From Stenotrophomonas nematodicola (lineage in GTDB: Bacteria > Pseudomonadota > Gammaproteobacteria > Xanthomonadales > Xanthomonadaceae), in NCBI RefSeq assembly GCF_009467805.1, contig NZ_WIAY01000002.1:124001-188000 (forward strand): a DNA stretch of 64,000 nucleotides. Direction: 5' to 3'. Position numbers and translations under genes: made by a program. Of this stretch, positions 8,906 through 18,500 are shown piece by piece. The notes under the pieces were generated by a model, which searched no databases, was not told the DNA's origin, and saw nothing but the letters and a program-made list of their open reading frames with translations. Every line of letters starts with the position of its first letter. Within the stretch, counting starts at the first letter, position 1.

Positions 8906-8989
8906 GGTACATTGCGCAACAGGAGGATCGCGGCAGTCTAACGCAGCGCAGCAGCCGTTGCGGCGCCTGCCTGTGCGGCGTTCAGGCGG

Positions 8990-9946
8990 CTACGCAGGCG
9001 GCATGGGACCGCTGCGCCCGCGCACGCCATCCCAGAGGCCGCGCAACATGAACCGCAGGCGAACCAGGCGGGGCGCGATGACCACCCCGTTGCTGATCAG
9101 CTTGAGGACAAGCCGCGGGAGATCCTGGCCCACCCAGACCCGGGAGGTGTGCGGACGCCCGTACAGCAATACCCGGTTGCGCATGATGTAGTACAGGCGG
9201 AACGGCTTGTGCACGATGACGCCATCGCGCTTGATCCGGGACGGTCTCAACTGCTCGCCGATGCTGTGCTGCATCTGCGCATCACAGACGCCATACAGCC
9301 CCAGGCCCGCCGCCGTCGCCCGGAAACACCAGTCCATGTCGATGTTGTCGATGAACAGCGACTCGTCCATCGGGCCCACGCGATCCAGCGACGCCAGCGG
9401 AATCAGCGAACCGGAGGTGATCAGGAAATCGCAGGGCACGTACTGGCCCGGGCCGCCATACAGCTTGTGGTTGATCGGAAAACCAAGACGGATGAACGGC
9501 GCAAGATCGCCACTGCGCGAATCGCGGAACTGGGGGCCCACCGCCGCCACCGGTCCCTGCTGCTGCAGCGCCGCCAGCGCCGTGGCGAGGGTCTGGACCA
9601 TGCCGGCTTCCAGCACGCTGTCCTGGTCCATCAGCATCACGTGCCCCACGCCGATCCGGCGCGCCTGCTCACACGCACGGTTGAGCGCTGCACCGAGACC
9701 GACATTGACCGGCGAGGCGATCACACTCACGCCCTCCCCGGCGAGTGTGTGCAGCCGGGCAGCCACATCCGCCGCCGGACTGCCGTTGTCGAACACCACC
9801 ACGTGCCCGACCTGGTCACGCACGGCTGCGACCACGCGCGCCAGCAGATCCAGATCGGGCGCGTAGGTCACGATCACCGCGCAGATGTCGGCGGCAGCCA
9901 CGGCCTGCCGGGGGGGCGTGGCCTGGGAAATCGTCATGTCGGTCAC
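8990..9946 (-). CDS. Glycosyltransferase family 2 (rhamnosyltransferase-like)
   Basis: 318 residues. GT-A fold with CAVIVTYAPDLDLLARVV at the start of the nucleotide-binding domain, FDNGSP, and the metal-binding LMDQDS. The later DNIDMDWCFRATAAG resembles bacterial rhamnosyltransferases. It probably transfers a deoxysugar from a dTDP donor to a surface glycan; donor and acceptor are not determined. The GTG start at 9946 overlaps the stop of the previous gene as GTGA, so the two transferases are coupled. An in-frame ATG follows at 9937. Confidence 0.8.
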   Translation of the reverse strand: MTDMTISQATPPRQAVAAADICAVIVTYAPDLDLLARVVAAVRDQVGHVVVFDNGSPAADVAARLHTLAGEGVSVIASPVNVGLGAALNRACEQARRIGVGHVMLMDQDSVLEAGMVQTLATALAALQQQGPVAAVGPQFRDSRSGDLAPFIRLGFPINHKLYGGPGQYVPCDFLITSGSLIPLASLDRVGPMDESLFIDNIDMDWCFRATAAGLGLYGVCDAQMQHSIGEQLRPSRIKRDGVIVHKPFRLYYIMRNRVLLYGRPHTSRVWVGQDLPRLVLKLISNGVVIAPRLVRLRFMLRGLWDGVRGRSGPMPPA

Positions 9947-10932
9947 TTCACATCCAGAAGATCGATGGCCAGCGAACGCAGGCCATTGGAAAAGCGCGTG
10001 TAGCGCCCGCTACGGTACTCGCCCCATACCTGCCGCGCGCGCGCCCAGAACGACCCGGGCAGCGCGGCACGTGCGCGCGCATGCAGCAGCCGCTGCTGCA
10101 CCATTGTCCGGCGTTCGGCCGACAGCACCAGGCCGTCTTCGATCCGCGCCGACAGGGCTTCCAGCTGTGCAACCCGCTTGGTCAGGTACGCCCGGCGCGC
10201 CGCGCCGTCATGCATCACGCGGTCGCGCACGCCACGCCGCCGTGCGCCGACCTGGTTGCCGCCGTGCTGGCGGTAATCGACCAGGGGCGGCTCCAGGCAG
10301 TCCAGGCCATCGCCGGCAGCCGCGACCAGCGCCAGCCACTCGTCATGGATCCAGCCCGGCGCGACCGGCAGGGCGACATCGACCAGGCCACGGCGCAGCG
10401 CGGCCGTGGCACCGGTCACCACGTTGCGCCCGAGCAGCACCTCGAATGCCTCGCCGCGGTGCTCGCGCGCGATGTCATCGGCACCCACCTCAAGCACCTC
10501 GAACAGACGCGCACCGAGCGGCTCGCCCTGCCCGTCGACGAGCCGGGCGTCGCCGTGCAGCATCGTCAGGGCCGGGCGGCGCTCGAACGCCGCCGCAAAC
10601 TCTGCCACCTTGTCCGGATGCCACACATCGTCCTGATCGCACAGGAACACGATGTCGCCCCGGCAGTGGCGCAGGGCGTACTCGAAGTTGCGCACGTAGC
10701 CCTGGTTCGCCGCATGCCGATGCAGGTCGACCTGGATGCCGAGCCCGCGCAGCGTCTCCGCTTCCTGTTGCAGGCACGACCAGGTCGAATCGCTGGAACA
10801 GTCGTCGCAAATGACCACCTGGTCAGGACGCCGGCGCTGGGCAGCGATACTGCGCAGCTGCCCGGCCAGGAACGCTTCTCCATTCCAGGTGCAGAGTGCA
10901 ACGGAGACCTGCAGGCCGCCGGCCGTGGTCAC
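9943..10932 (-). CDS. Glycosyltransferase family 2
   Basis: 329 residues. GT-A motifs are VALCTWNGEAFL, ICDDCSSDSTW and FLCDQDDVW, so an Asp-rich metal site is present. The family acts on surface polysaccharides. No membrane helix is obvious, so it should work at the cytosolic face of the inner membrane. It starts with GTG at 10932. The pair stands alone, without nucleotide-sugar synthesis, flippase or polymerase genes nearby, so it may add side sugars to a glycan made elsewhere. Confidence 0.82.
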   Translation of the reverse strand: MTTAGGLQVSVALCTWNGEAFLAGQLRSIAAQRRRPDQVVICDDCSSDSTWSCLQQEAETLRGLGIQVDLHRHAANQGYVRNFEYALRHCRGDIVFLCDQDDVWHPDKVAEFAAAFERRPALTMLHGDARLVDGQGEPLGARLFEVLEVGADDIAREHRGEAFEVLLGRNVVTGATAALRRGLVDVALPVAPGWIHDEWLALVAAAGDGLDCLEPPLVDYRQHGGNQVGARRRGVRDRVMHDGAARRAYLTKRVAQLEALSARIEDGLVLSAERRTMVQQRLLHARARAALPGSFWARARQVWGEYRSGRYTRFSNGLRSLAIDLLDVK

Positions 10933-11064
10933 GCCACATCCCGGGCGGCAGTCGCACAGCGCGCCGGCACGCTGCCGCGCGGAGCGCGGCAGGGAGAGCG
11001 GAAGAAGACACGGGCATGCGTGGGCATTGCGGGGCTGGGCGGAAATGACAACGGCGGCACTATA

Positions 11065-11080
11065 GCCGACCCGGGTCGGC
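11065..11080. other. 16-bp perfect palindrome upstream of the glycosyltransferase pair
   Basis: GCCGACCCGGGTCGGC is fully self-complementary. On the minus strand it follows the stop of the repeat-rich membrane protein and is immediately followed by TATAGT (11064-11059), a possible -10 for the glycosyltransferases. It could be a terminator stem or an operator. No good -35 is seen at the expected spacing. Confidence 0.35.
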
Positions 11081-11093
11081 GGTGCGCCGCGGC

Positions 11094-12647
11094 TCAGCCG
11101 CCCTGCGCGCTGCGCAGGCGTTCGGCGAAGGCCGGCAGCTCGGGCAGGTCCGGCTGCCAGTGGCGCGCCTGGTCCAGCGCCTGCGCGGCAAAGTCGATAT
11201 CACCGGCGCCGAGCCGCTCGCTGCCGATCGCCAGCCAGCGCTGGGCGAGGCGTTGCCGGGCCTGCGACAGGCTCGCATCGCTGCGCGCCAGGGTCTGCCA
11301 GGCCTCCAGGCATGCGCCTGCGGCGACCACCCGGTTTTCACGCAGACGGTCTTCGAAGCAGGTGCGGCTGGCCGGCAGCAGCCGCCCGGCGGCGGCGCGC
11401 ACGCGCACATCCTGCGGCGCCAGGGCCTGTGCTTCGCGCAGCGCGTCGTAGGCGCTGCGGCCCGGTGGCGCGAGAAAGTCGCCACGCGCTTCGGCCTCCT
11501 CGATGCGCCGCAGCAGCGCCATCAGGCTGCGCTCGCGCTGCGCCCGCGGCGCGGTCGGCGCCTGCAGCGCCCGTTGTGCCTGCCGGGCCTGCTCGATACC
11601 CCGGCGCGCGTCGGCCAGTGTGCGCGCCGACGCCCCCAGCGCCTGGGCCGAGGCGAGCGCCTGCCCGGCCGCCTCGAAGCGGAAGTCACCGGCCAGGCGC
11701 GCGGCGCGCTGCAGGTGGGCCTCGGCCACGCGCTGCAGTCCCTGGCGCGCGGCGGCGTCGTCCGGCGCCGCCGCCAGCACCGCCTGGAAAGCGGTAACCG
11801 CCGTCTCCAGGCGCTCCCGGCGCAGTGCCGCCTGGCCGTCGCGCAGGCGCCGCTCCAGCGCAATGTTCAGCGCTTCCTCGGTAGCGGGCAGGTCCACATG
11901 GCCGGCATCGAAGCCACGCGCACGGCGCACGGCCGCCGCCGCGGCAGCCACATCCCCCCGCACGGCGTTCGCCCGCGCCTGCTGCAGCAGATCTGACAGG
12001 GCATCTTCGCGTCCTTCCAGGGCCTGCACCTGGGTGGGGACCAGCACCAGCACCTGCTGGTAGAGCGGCAACGCGCTGTCCGGGCCGTCGTCCAGGCGCT
12101 GCGCCTGCAACGCGGCGGCCGCGCGCGCCAGCAGGTCCTCCACGCCGGCGCGCGCCACGCGCTGCTGGCGCAGCTGCTGGGCCACCCCATCGACATCGCG
12201 CCGCGGCACCTGCAGCGTGCGCGCCAGTGCCAGCGCCGTCTCGGCAGCCTCGATGTCGCCTTGCGCCAGCGCACCGCGGGCCTGCTGCACCGCCGCCTGA
12301 CCGGTGCGCACCAGTCCGGCACGCGCCTCGGCGCGGTCGCTGTCCATTGCCTGCGCGGCCTCATACCACTCGCGTGCGCCGGTCCCATCGGTGGCGGTCA
12401 GCCGGCCGGCGGCCAGCGCGCGGTCGCCCTGCTGCAGGAGATGCTCGATCGGCGGTGCGTCCCAGAACCAGTTGGCCAACGGCCGGCGCAGCAGCACCAG
12501 GGCAATGAACAGGACCGCCGCTGCCAGCACCGCCCAGCGCCAGATGCGCCGCGCATGACGTGCCTGCAGCCACCACCAGCGCCCTTCGCGACGGACGCGG
12601 CTCAGCACCTCGTGCGCGCGGTTCTGCCTGTCAGCGTCACGGCTCAT
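11094..12647 (-). CDS. Single-pass membrane protein with helical (TPR-like) repeats
   Basis: 517 residues. A short basic cytoplasmic N-terminus is followed by one membrane helix (about 34-55), then some 450 residues of Ala/Arg/Gln-rich helices with TPR-like periodicity (for example ALALARTLQVP, AAAVRRARGFDAGHVDLP). No catalytic motif is visible. The repeat region should be periplasmic and may be a scaffold. It lies between relA and the glycosyltransferase pair on the same strand, 29 bp after relA ends. I do not recognise a named family; the sequence fits proteins annotated as hypothetical in xanthomonads. Confidence 0.7.
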   Translation of the reverse strand: MSRDADRQNRAHEVLSRVRREGRWWWLQARHARRIWRWAVLAAAVLFIALVLLRRPLANWFWDAPPIEHLLQQGDRALAAGRLTATDGTGAREWYEAAQAMDSDRAEARAGLVRTGQAAVQQARGALAQGDIEAAETALALARTLQVPRRDVDGVAQQLRQQRVARAGVEDLLARAAAALQAQRLDDGPDSALPLYQQVLVLVPTQVQALEGREDALSDLLQQARANAVRGDVAAAAAAVRRARGFDAGHVDLPATEEALNIALERRLRDGQAALRRERLETAVTAFQAVLAAAPDDAAARQGLQRVAEAHLQRAARLAGDFRFEAAGQALASAQALGASARTLADARRGIEQARQAQRALQAPTAPRAQRERSLMALLRRIEEAEARGDFLAPPGRSAYDALREAQALAPQDVRVRAAAGRLLPASRTCFEDRLRENRVVAAGACLEAWQTLARSDASLSQARQRLAQRWLAIGSERLGAGDIDFAAQALDQARHWQPDLPELPAFAERLRSAQGG

Positions 12648-12676
12648 GCCGCGAGCCTAGCCGGCGTCACGTGAGG

Positions 12677-14830
12677 TCAGCCTAGACGCCGGGCTTCGCT
12701 GACACCCGGCAGGGCATCCAGCTTGCCCAGCAGCGTGGACAACTGACCGTAATCGCTGACCTTCAGCCGCAGCCGCAGGTGCGCACGACCACTGTTGCGC
12801 ACGTTGTCGCTGTGGATGTCCAGCACATACGCGTCTTCCTGCGCGATCAGATTGGTGATGTCCTTGAGCAGCCAGCGCCGGTCCACGGCCTCGACCACCA
12901 CGTCCACTTCGTAGCCACCGCCGGCCTGGCCCCACTCCACCGGCAGGATGCGCTGCGGGCTGGCCGCCGACAGGCGCGCCAGTGCGGCGCAGTCGGTGCG
13001 GTGGACAGTGACGCCACGGCTGCGGGTGAGGTAGCCGACGATCGGCTCGCCGGCCACCGGCTGGCAGCACCGCGCGAGCTGCACCAGCAGGTTGCCCACG
13101 CCCTGCACGGTGAATTTGGACTTGCCCAGGCTGTCGCGGCGCGCGGTCGGGCGCGGCAGTGCCGGTGCCGTCGGCTGGCTGGCGGCACGTTCGGCCTCCA
13201 GCAGCGCACGGCTGACCTGGCTGGGGCCGGTATCGCCCAGTGCGACCTGGATATACAGATCGTCCACGCTGTCGGCATGGAATTTTCTGGCCGCCACGCC
13301 GAGGTCGGCGTGCTGCAGACCGAGGCGCTTGAGTTCACGGTCGAGCAGATCGCGACCGGCCTGCACATTGCGCGCCCGGTCCAGCTTGTGGAACCAGCCA
13401 CGGACCTTCTCCCGCGAGCGGTTGCTGGCCAGAAAGCCGTTGGAGGCCAGCAGCCAGTCGCGCCGCGGATCGGCCTCCTTGGAGGTGAGGATCTCGACCC
13501 GGTCGCCGCTGCGCAGGCGATAGGTCAGCGGCACGATGCGGCCGTTGACCTTGGCGCCCCGGCAGCGGTGCCCGACCATCGTGTGCACGTGGTAAGCGAA
13601 ATCCAGCGGCGTGGCGCCCTGCGGCAGGTCCATCACCTCGCCTTTGGGGCTCAGCGCGTACACCCGGTCCTCGGTCAGCTCGGCATCCAGCGCGCCGGCC
13701 AGTTCGCCGGCCTGCCCGTCCTGGGAATGCTCCAGCAACTGCCGCATCCAGGTGATCTTGCGATCAAACGCCTTCTCCGCGCCCTTGCTGCCTTCCTTGT
13801 AACGCCAGTGCGCGGCCACGCCGAGTTCGGCCTGGGCGTGCATGTCATGGGTGCGGATCTGCACTTCGATGGTGCGCCCTTCCGGGCCGACCACCGCCGT
13901 ATGCAGCGAGCGGTAATCGTTTGCCTTGGGCCGCGCGATGTAATCGTCGAATTCACTGGGTACCGGTGCCCACAGCGCATGCACCACGCCCAGCGCCGCG
14001 TAGCAGGCGGCCACGTCATCGACCATCAACCGCAGCGCACGGATGTCGTACAGCTGCTCGAAGGCCAGCCGCTTTTTCTGCATCTTCCGCCAGATGCTGT
14101 AGATGTGCTTCGGGCGGCCACTGACCTCGGCGTGGATGCCCTGAGCGGCCAGTTCGCGCGCGAGCGCCTTCTTGACACTTTCCACATAGCGCTCGCGCGC
14201 CACGCGGGTTTCATCCACCTCGCGGGCGATGCGGCGGTAGGTTTCCGGCTCCAGATGGCGGAACGCGAGGTCTTCCAGTTCCCACTTCAACTGCCAGATG
14301 CCCAGGCGGTTGGCCAGCGGCGCATGGATGTCGCGGGTGAGCTGGGCCAGCGCACGGCGCTGTTCGTCCGGCAGGCGGTCGGCCGCGCGCATGCGCGCCA
14401 GCTGCCGCGACAGCAGGATCGGCACCACGCGCAGGTCCTGGATGATCGACAGCAGCAGCCGGCGCAGGCCCTCGCTGTTGCGACCGGCCTCGCGGCCGGC
14501 GTGCAGCGCCCACACCTGGTCGGCCGCGTCCTGGCCCTCCAGCAGGCCCACCACCGCCGGCTTCAGCGTGCCCAAGGGCAGGCCGTCCAGTCCGGCGCGC
14601 AGTCCCGGCAGGTCGAACAGCAGCGCGGCCAGCAACGCGCTTTCATCGGCCGACAGCAGCGCCAGCGCGTCCAGCGTGTCAGCCAGCACCGTCCAGCTGC
14701 TGCGCATCTGCTGATCGGTATCGGGCGCCTGCCAGCGCGCGCGCAGCGCCTCGCACAGGGCAGGCGGCAGCGACGACGCCGAGGGTCGGTTCAACAAGGC
14801 ATCCAGGCCGGGGACAGAAGCGCGGTTCAC
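12677..14830 (-). CDS. relA: (p)ppGpp synthetase RelA
   Basis: 717 residues with the long RelA/SpoT layout: degenerate HD hydrolase region (1 to about 180), synthetase domain (about 200-330, with YDIRALRLMVDDV and EVQIRTHDMHAQAELGVAAHWRYK), TGS (GEVMDLPQGATPLDFAYHVHT) and a C-terminal ACT domain. It makes (p)ppGpp from ATP and GTP or GDP on stalled ribosomes. Where bifunctional SpoT has an HD pair, this protein reads ALLFDLPGLRAG, so hydrolase activity is probably lost. The start is GTG at 14830. Confidence 0.93.
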   Translation of the reverse strand: MNRASVPGLDALLNRPSASSLPPALCEALRARWQAPDTDQQMRSSWTVLADTLDALALLSADESALLAALLFDLPGLRAGLDGLPLGTLKPAVVGLLEGQDAADQVWALHAGREAGRNSEGLRRLLLSIIQDLRVVPILLSRQLARMRAADRLPDEQRRALAQLTRDIHAPLANRLGIWQLKWELEDLAFRHLEPETYRRIAREVDETRVARERYVESVKKALARELAAQGIHAEVSGRPKHIYSIWRKMQKKRLAFEQLYDIRALRLMVDDVAACYAALGVVHALWAPVPSEFDDYIARPKANDYRSLHTAVVGPEGRTIEVQIRTHDMHAQAELGVAAHWRYKEGSKGAEKAFDRKITWMRQLLEHSQDGQAGELAGALDAELTEDRVYALSPKGEVMDLPQGATPLDFAYHVHTMVGHRCRGAKVNGRIVPLTYRLRSGDRVEILTSKEADPRRDWLLASNGFLASNRSREKVRGWFHKLDRARNVQAGRDLLDRELKRLGLQHADLGVAARKFHADSVDDLYIQVALGDTGPSQVSRALLEAERAASQPTAPALPRPTARRDSLGKSKFTVQGVGNLLVQLARCCQPVAGEPIVGYLTRSRGVTVHRTDCAALARLSAASPQRILPVEWGQAGGGYEVDVVVEAVDRRWLLKDITNLIAQEDAYVLDIHSDNVRNSGRAHLRLRLKVSDYGQLSTLLGKLDALPGVSEARRLG

Positions 14831-14947
14831 AGCATCGTGCAGACAAGACAGAGGTAGCTACACTAGCGCCGCCCGTGCGAGGGAACAATCAAAACCGCTG
14901 CACCGGCCCATTGGCCCTACACTGCGTTCATCCCAAGGAGACCTGCC

Positions 14948-15484
14948 ATGCGCTTTTCCCGTCTGCGGTTGTTGGCCGCTGTGGCCGTCCTGCTCAGCCT
15001 GTCGGCACCTGCCTGGGCACAGCGCGTGGTCGAAGGCGACCTGCAGCAGCAGATGACGCCGGAGGAATTCAAGGCGGCCGGCCTGGACAAGCTCAAACCC
15101 GCCGAACTGGCCGCACTCAACAACTGGCTGCAGGGCAAGGTCGCCGCCGTTGCCGCCGATGTGCGCGAGCAGGTCCGCGAGCAGGTCAAGGAGCAGGCGC
15201 GCGAGGAAGGCCGCCAGGAAGTGATCGTCAAGAACCGCGGCTTCTTCGACTTCGGCAGCAGCGAGCCGATCATCAGCACGCTGGAAGGCGAGTTCCGCGG
15301 TTTCGGCAAGGGCCGCCGCTATGTGCTGGCCAATGCACAGGAGTGGGAGCAGACCGACAGTGCCAGCCTGTCCGGCATCCGCGCGCAGTCGCCGCAGGTC
15401 ACCATCACCCCCGGCGTGATGGGCGCCTGGTACCTGCAGGTGAAGGGCGCCAACACCCGCGCCAAGGTCCGTCGCGTCAAGTAA
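14948..15484 (+). CDS. Secreted protein with a charged helical segment, unknown function
   Basis: 178 residues. A Sec signal peptide ends at about APAWA (residue 24). A mature N-terminus with TPEEFKAAGLDKLKPAEL precedes a charged helix rich in EQVREQVKEQAREEG and a small beta-rich C-terminal half. The AAGLDKL segment looks like a short EF-hand-free motif seen in xanthomonad periplasmic proteins, but I cannot name a family. It is divergent from relA across 117 bp and convergent with hrpA. The basic C-terminus ends AKVRRVK. Confidence 0.7.
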   Translation: MRFSRLRLLAAVAVLLSLSAPAWAQRVVEGDLQQQMTPEEFKAAGLDKLKPAELAALNNWLQGKVAAVAADVREQVREQVKEQAREEGRQEVIVKNRGFFDFGSSEPIISTLEGEFRGFGKGRRYVLANAQEWEQTDSASLSGIRAQSPQVTITPGVMGAWYLQVKGANTRAKVRRVK

Positions 15485-15488
15485 CCGC

Positions 15489-15517
15489 GACCGCCCCGCG
15501 CAACCCGCGGGGCGGTC
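15489..15517. terminator. Strong hairpin between convergent genes
   Basis: Perfect 12-bp stem GACCGCCCCGCG/CGCGGGGCGGTC with a 5-nt loop, lying between the stop of the secreted protein and the stop of hrpA. It could terminate both strands. There is no long T-run. Confidence 0.6.
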
Positions 15518-15523
15518 ATTGGC

Positions 15524-18500
15524 TCAAGGCCTGCGCAGCGCCGCCACGCGCTGGGCCAGCTTCTTGGCTGAAATCCCGCTTTTTGCCCCAAGCTCCTGCG
15601 CGAACAGCGACACCCGCAGCTCTTCCAGATCCCAGCGCAGTTCCTGCCACTGCGGACGGTCGCGTTGGCCACGCTGTTCGGCCTCGTGCAGCGCGTCCAG
15701 GAACGGGCGCAGTTCCAGCATCCGCGCCTGGTCGCGTGGCGGATCGCGCTTGGCACGTTCGGCACGCAGGATCATCGCGCGCAGGTAGCGCGGCAGCTGT
15801 GCGAGCGCATCGGCCGGCGTATCGCGCAGGAAGCCGGGATGGATCAGCGCGGCCAGCTGCTGCTCCATGTCGTCCAGATTGCCGCGTGCCCAGCCCATCA
15901 ACGGTGCTTCCAGCTGCGGCTTGAGCTCGGCGACGTGGGCCAGGATGTTTTCGGCCAGTTTCAGCCGCGCCATCGCCTCGCCGAACAGGCCTTTGCCCGC
16001 CGCATCGCGCCGCTGCGCGAACGCGGCCGGGTCGCGGATGTCACCCAGGCCATCGGCCAGCACCGCGTTCATCGCCGCCTCGACCAGATCCCCGCGCAAC
16101 CGCTCCTGCGATTCGATCGCGGCATACAACAACCCGGTCTTGGGCGGAACGGGCAACTGCTTGCGCGCCTGCTTGGCCTTGTCGGCCAGCGCGATCTCCA
16201 GCAGGCGGCGCACCCCGCGCGGATGCTGCTCCAGTGCTTCGTTGCGATCGGCGAAGATGCGCAGCGCGGCGCTCTCGCCGTCATCCACCAACGCCGGATA
16301 GGCCGGCACTCCGGCTTCGCCGGGCACCTGCAGCGGAATCGCCGTGGCCGGGAAATCACGCAGCCCGTCGGCCGCCAGCGCCCGCCCGGCCCGCGCGGCG
16401 AAGGCCGCCCCGGCCTTCTCGCCGAAGCGTGCCCGCAGCGCATCCAGATCACGGGAGGTGGCCAGCAGCGTGCCATTGGCGTCGTGCAGGCGCAGGTTCA
16501 TGCGCAGATGCGATTCCAGCGCGGCATCATCGAAGTCGGTGGCCGCCACCTGCGCCCCGGTGGCCCGCGACAGGAACCGCGCCAGTTCGCCGCGGATATC
16601 GTCAGCGGTGGGGTCCGGGTACGCCTCGGCGAACGCACGGCCGAAATCCGGCGCCGGAACGTAGTTGCGACGCATCGCCTTGGGCAGGCTGCGGATCAGC
16701 GCCGAGGCCTTGTCGGCGACGAAGCCCGGCGCAAGCCACGACAGCCGCGCCGGATCCAGCGCATTGAGCAGGTGCAGCGGAACATCCAGGCTGACCCCGT
16801 CGTCCTCGCTGCCGGGTTCGAAGCGGTAATGCAGCGCCAGCCGCGCGTCGCCCAGCGGCAGGTACGCCGGATAGCGGTCGGCATCGCTGCCCTCGCCGGG
16901 CAACAGATCGGCCAGCGTCCACGCCAGCGCGCGCCGCTTGTCCGGCGCCAGTCCCTTCCACCACGTATCCAGGCCGGTAGCCGAATGGATCTCGGCCGGG
17001 ATCCGGTCCAGGTACCAGCGGGCCTGCCAGCCTTCGTCGGCGACGATGCCGGCACGACGCAGCTTGGCCTCTTCCTCGCGCGCCTGCTCCAGCACCTTGA
17101 GGTTGTCGGCGATGACGCTGGCGCGCGTGTTGATCTCGCCGGTCACCAGTCCCTGGCGCACGAAAATGTCGTGCGCCTCGCCCGGCGCGATGCGGCCGTA
17201 GTGCACCGGCTTCTTCGGTGCCAGCACCAGCCCGAACAGACTGATCTGCTCGGAGGCCAGCACCTGGCCCTGCGCGCGCGACCAGTGCGGGTCGAAGTGC
17301 TTGCGCAGCAGCAGGTGCGGCAGCTCGGCGATCACCCAGTCCGGTTCGATCGCCGCGTTGGTCAGGCCCCAGATTTTCTGGGTATCCAGCAGCGTCGCGG
17401 TGAGCAGCCACGGCGGCGGCCGCTTGGCCAGCACCGAGCCGGGGAACGGCAGGAACCGGCGCTGACGCGGGGCAAGGAAGTCGCCCTTGTCGCTGCGGTG
17501 GCCGATCTGCGTGGGCAGGCCGGCGATCAGCGCGCGGTGCAGCGTCTGGTAGGCCGCAGCGCGCACCTTCTCACTGAAGCCACCGCGCGCCTCGCGGGCG
17601 TCGGCAGGCGCGGCCGATGCCGGTGCCGCCGTGGCTGGGAGCGGCTCGGCCTTGCCCTCGCGGGCCAGGCGTGCGGCACGGTGCTGCTGGCCACGGGTGG
17701 CTTTGATCCTGGCATCATCGTCGCGCGTCGGCGCCGGCGCGGACGATCCGGCCAGCAAAGGTTCCAGCGCCGTTGCGGCCGGCTCTTCGGTCCAGCCAAG
17801 TTCTTCGCACAGGACGCGCAGCTGGCGATGCAGCTCGCGCCACTCGCGCATGCGCAGGAAGCCAAGGAAATGGCGTTCGCACCAGCCCCGCAGCTTGGAT
17901 TGGGTCAGGTCCTCATGGGCCTGGCGGTAGCCGTCCCACAGGCGCAGCACGCCGACGAACTCGGAGCGGCCGTCGGCAAACAGCGCGTGCGCGTTGTCGG
18001 CGGCGGCGCGCGCTTCGGGCGGGCGCTCGCGCGGTTCCTGGATACCCAGGAACGCGGCGATCACCAGCATCGGCCGCAGGCATCCCTGCGCCTGCGCCGC
18101 CACCAGCATGCGCGCCAGCTTGACGTCCACCGGCAGGCGCGCCATCTGTCGCCCGACCGGAGTCAGCCGACGCTCGGCGTCCACCGCGCCCAGTTCACCC
18201 AGCTGCTGCCAGCCATCGGCGATCGCGCGCTCGTCCGGCGCTTCGAGGAACGGGAAGTCCTCGATCCGTCCCAGGCCGAGCTGCAGCATCCGCAGGATCA
18301 CGCCGGCCAGGCTGGAGCGGCGGATTTCAGGGTCGGTGAACTCGGCCCGCGACAGGAACTCCGCTTCCGAGTACAGGCGGTAGCAGATGCCCTCCGACAC
18401 GCGTCCGCAACGGCCCTTGCGCTGGTTGGCGCTGGCCTGCGACACCGCTTCGATATGCAGGCGGTCCAGCTTCTGCCGCGGGCTGTAACGCTTGACCCGG

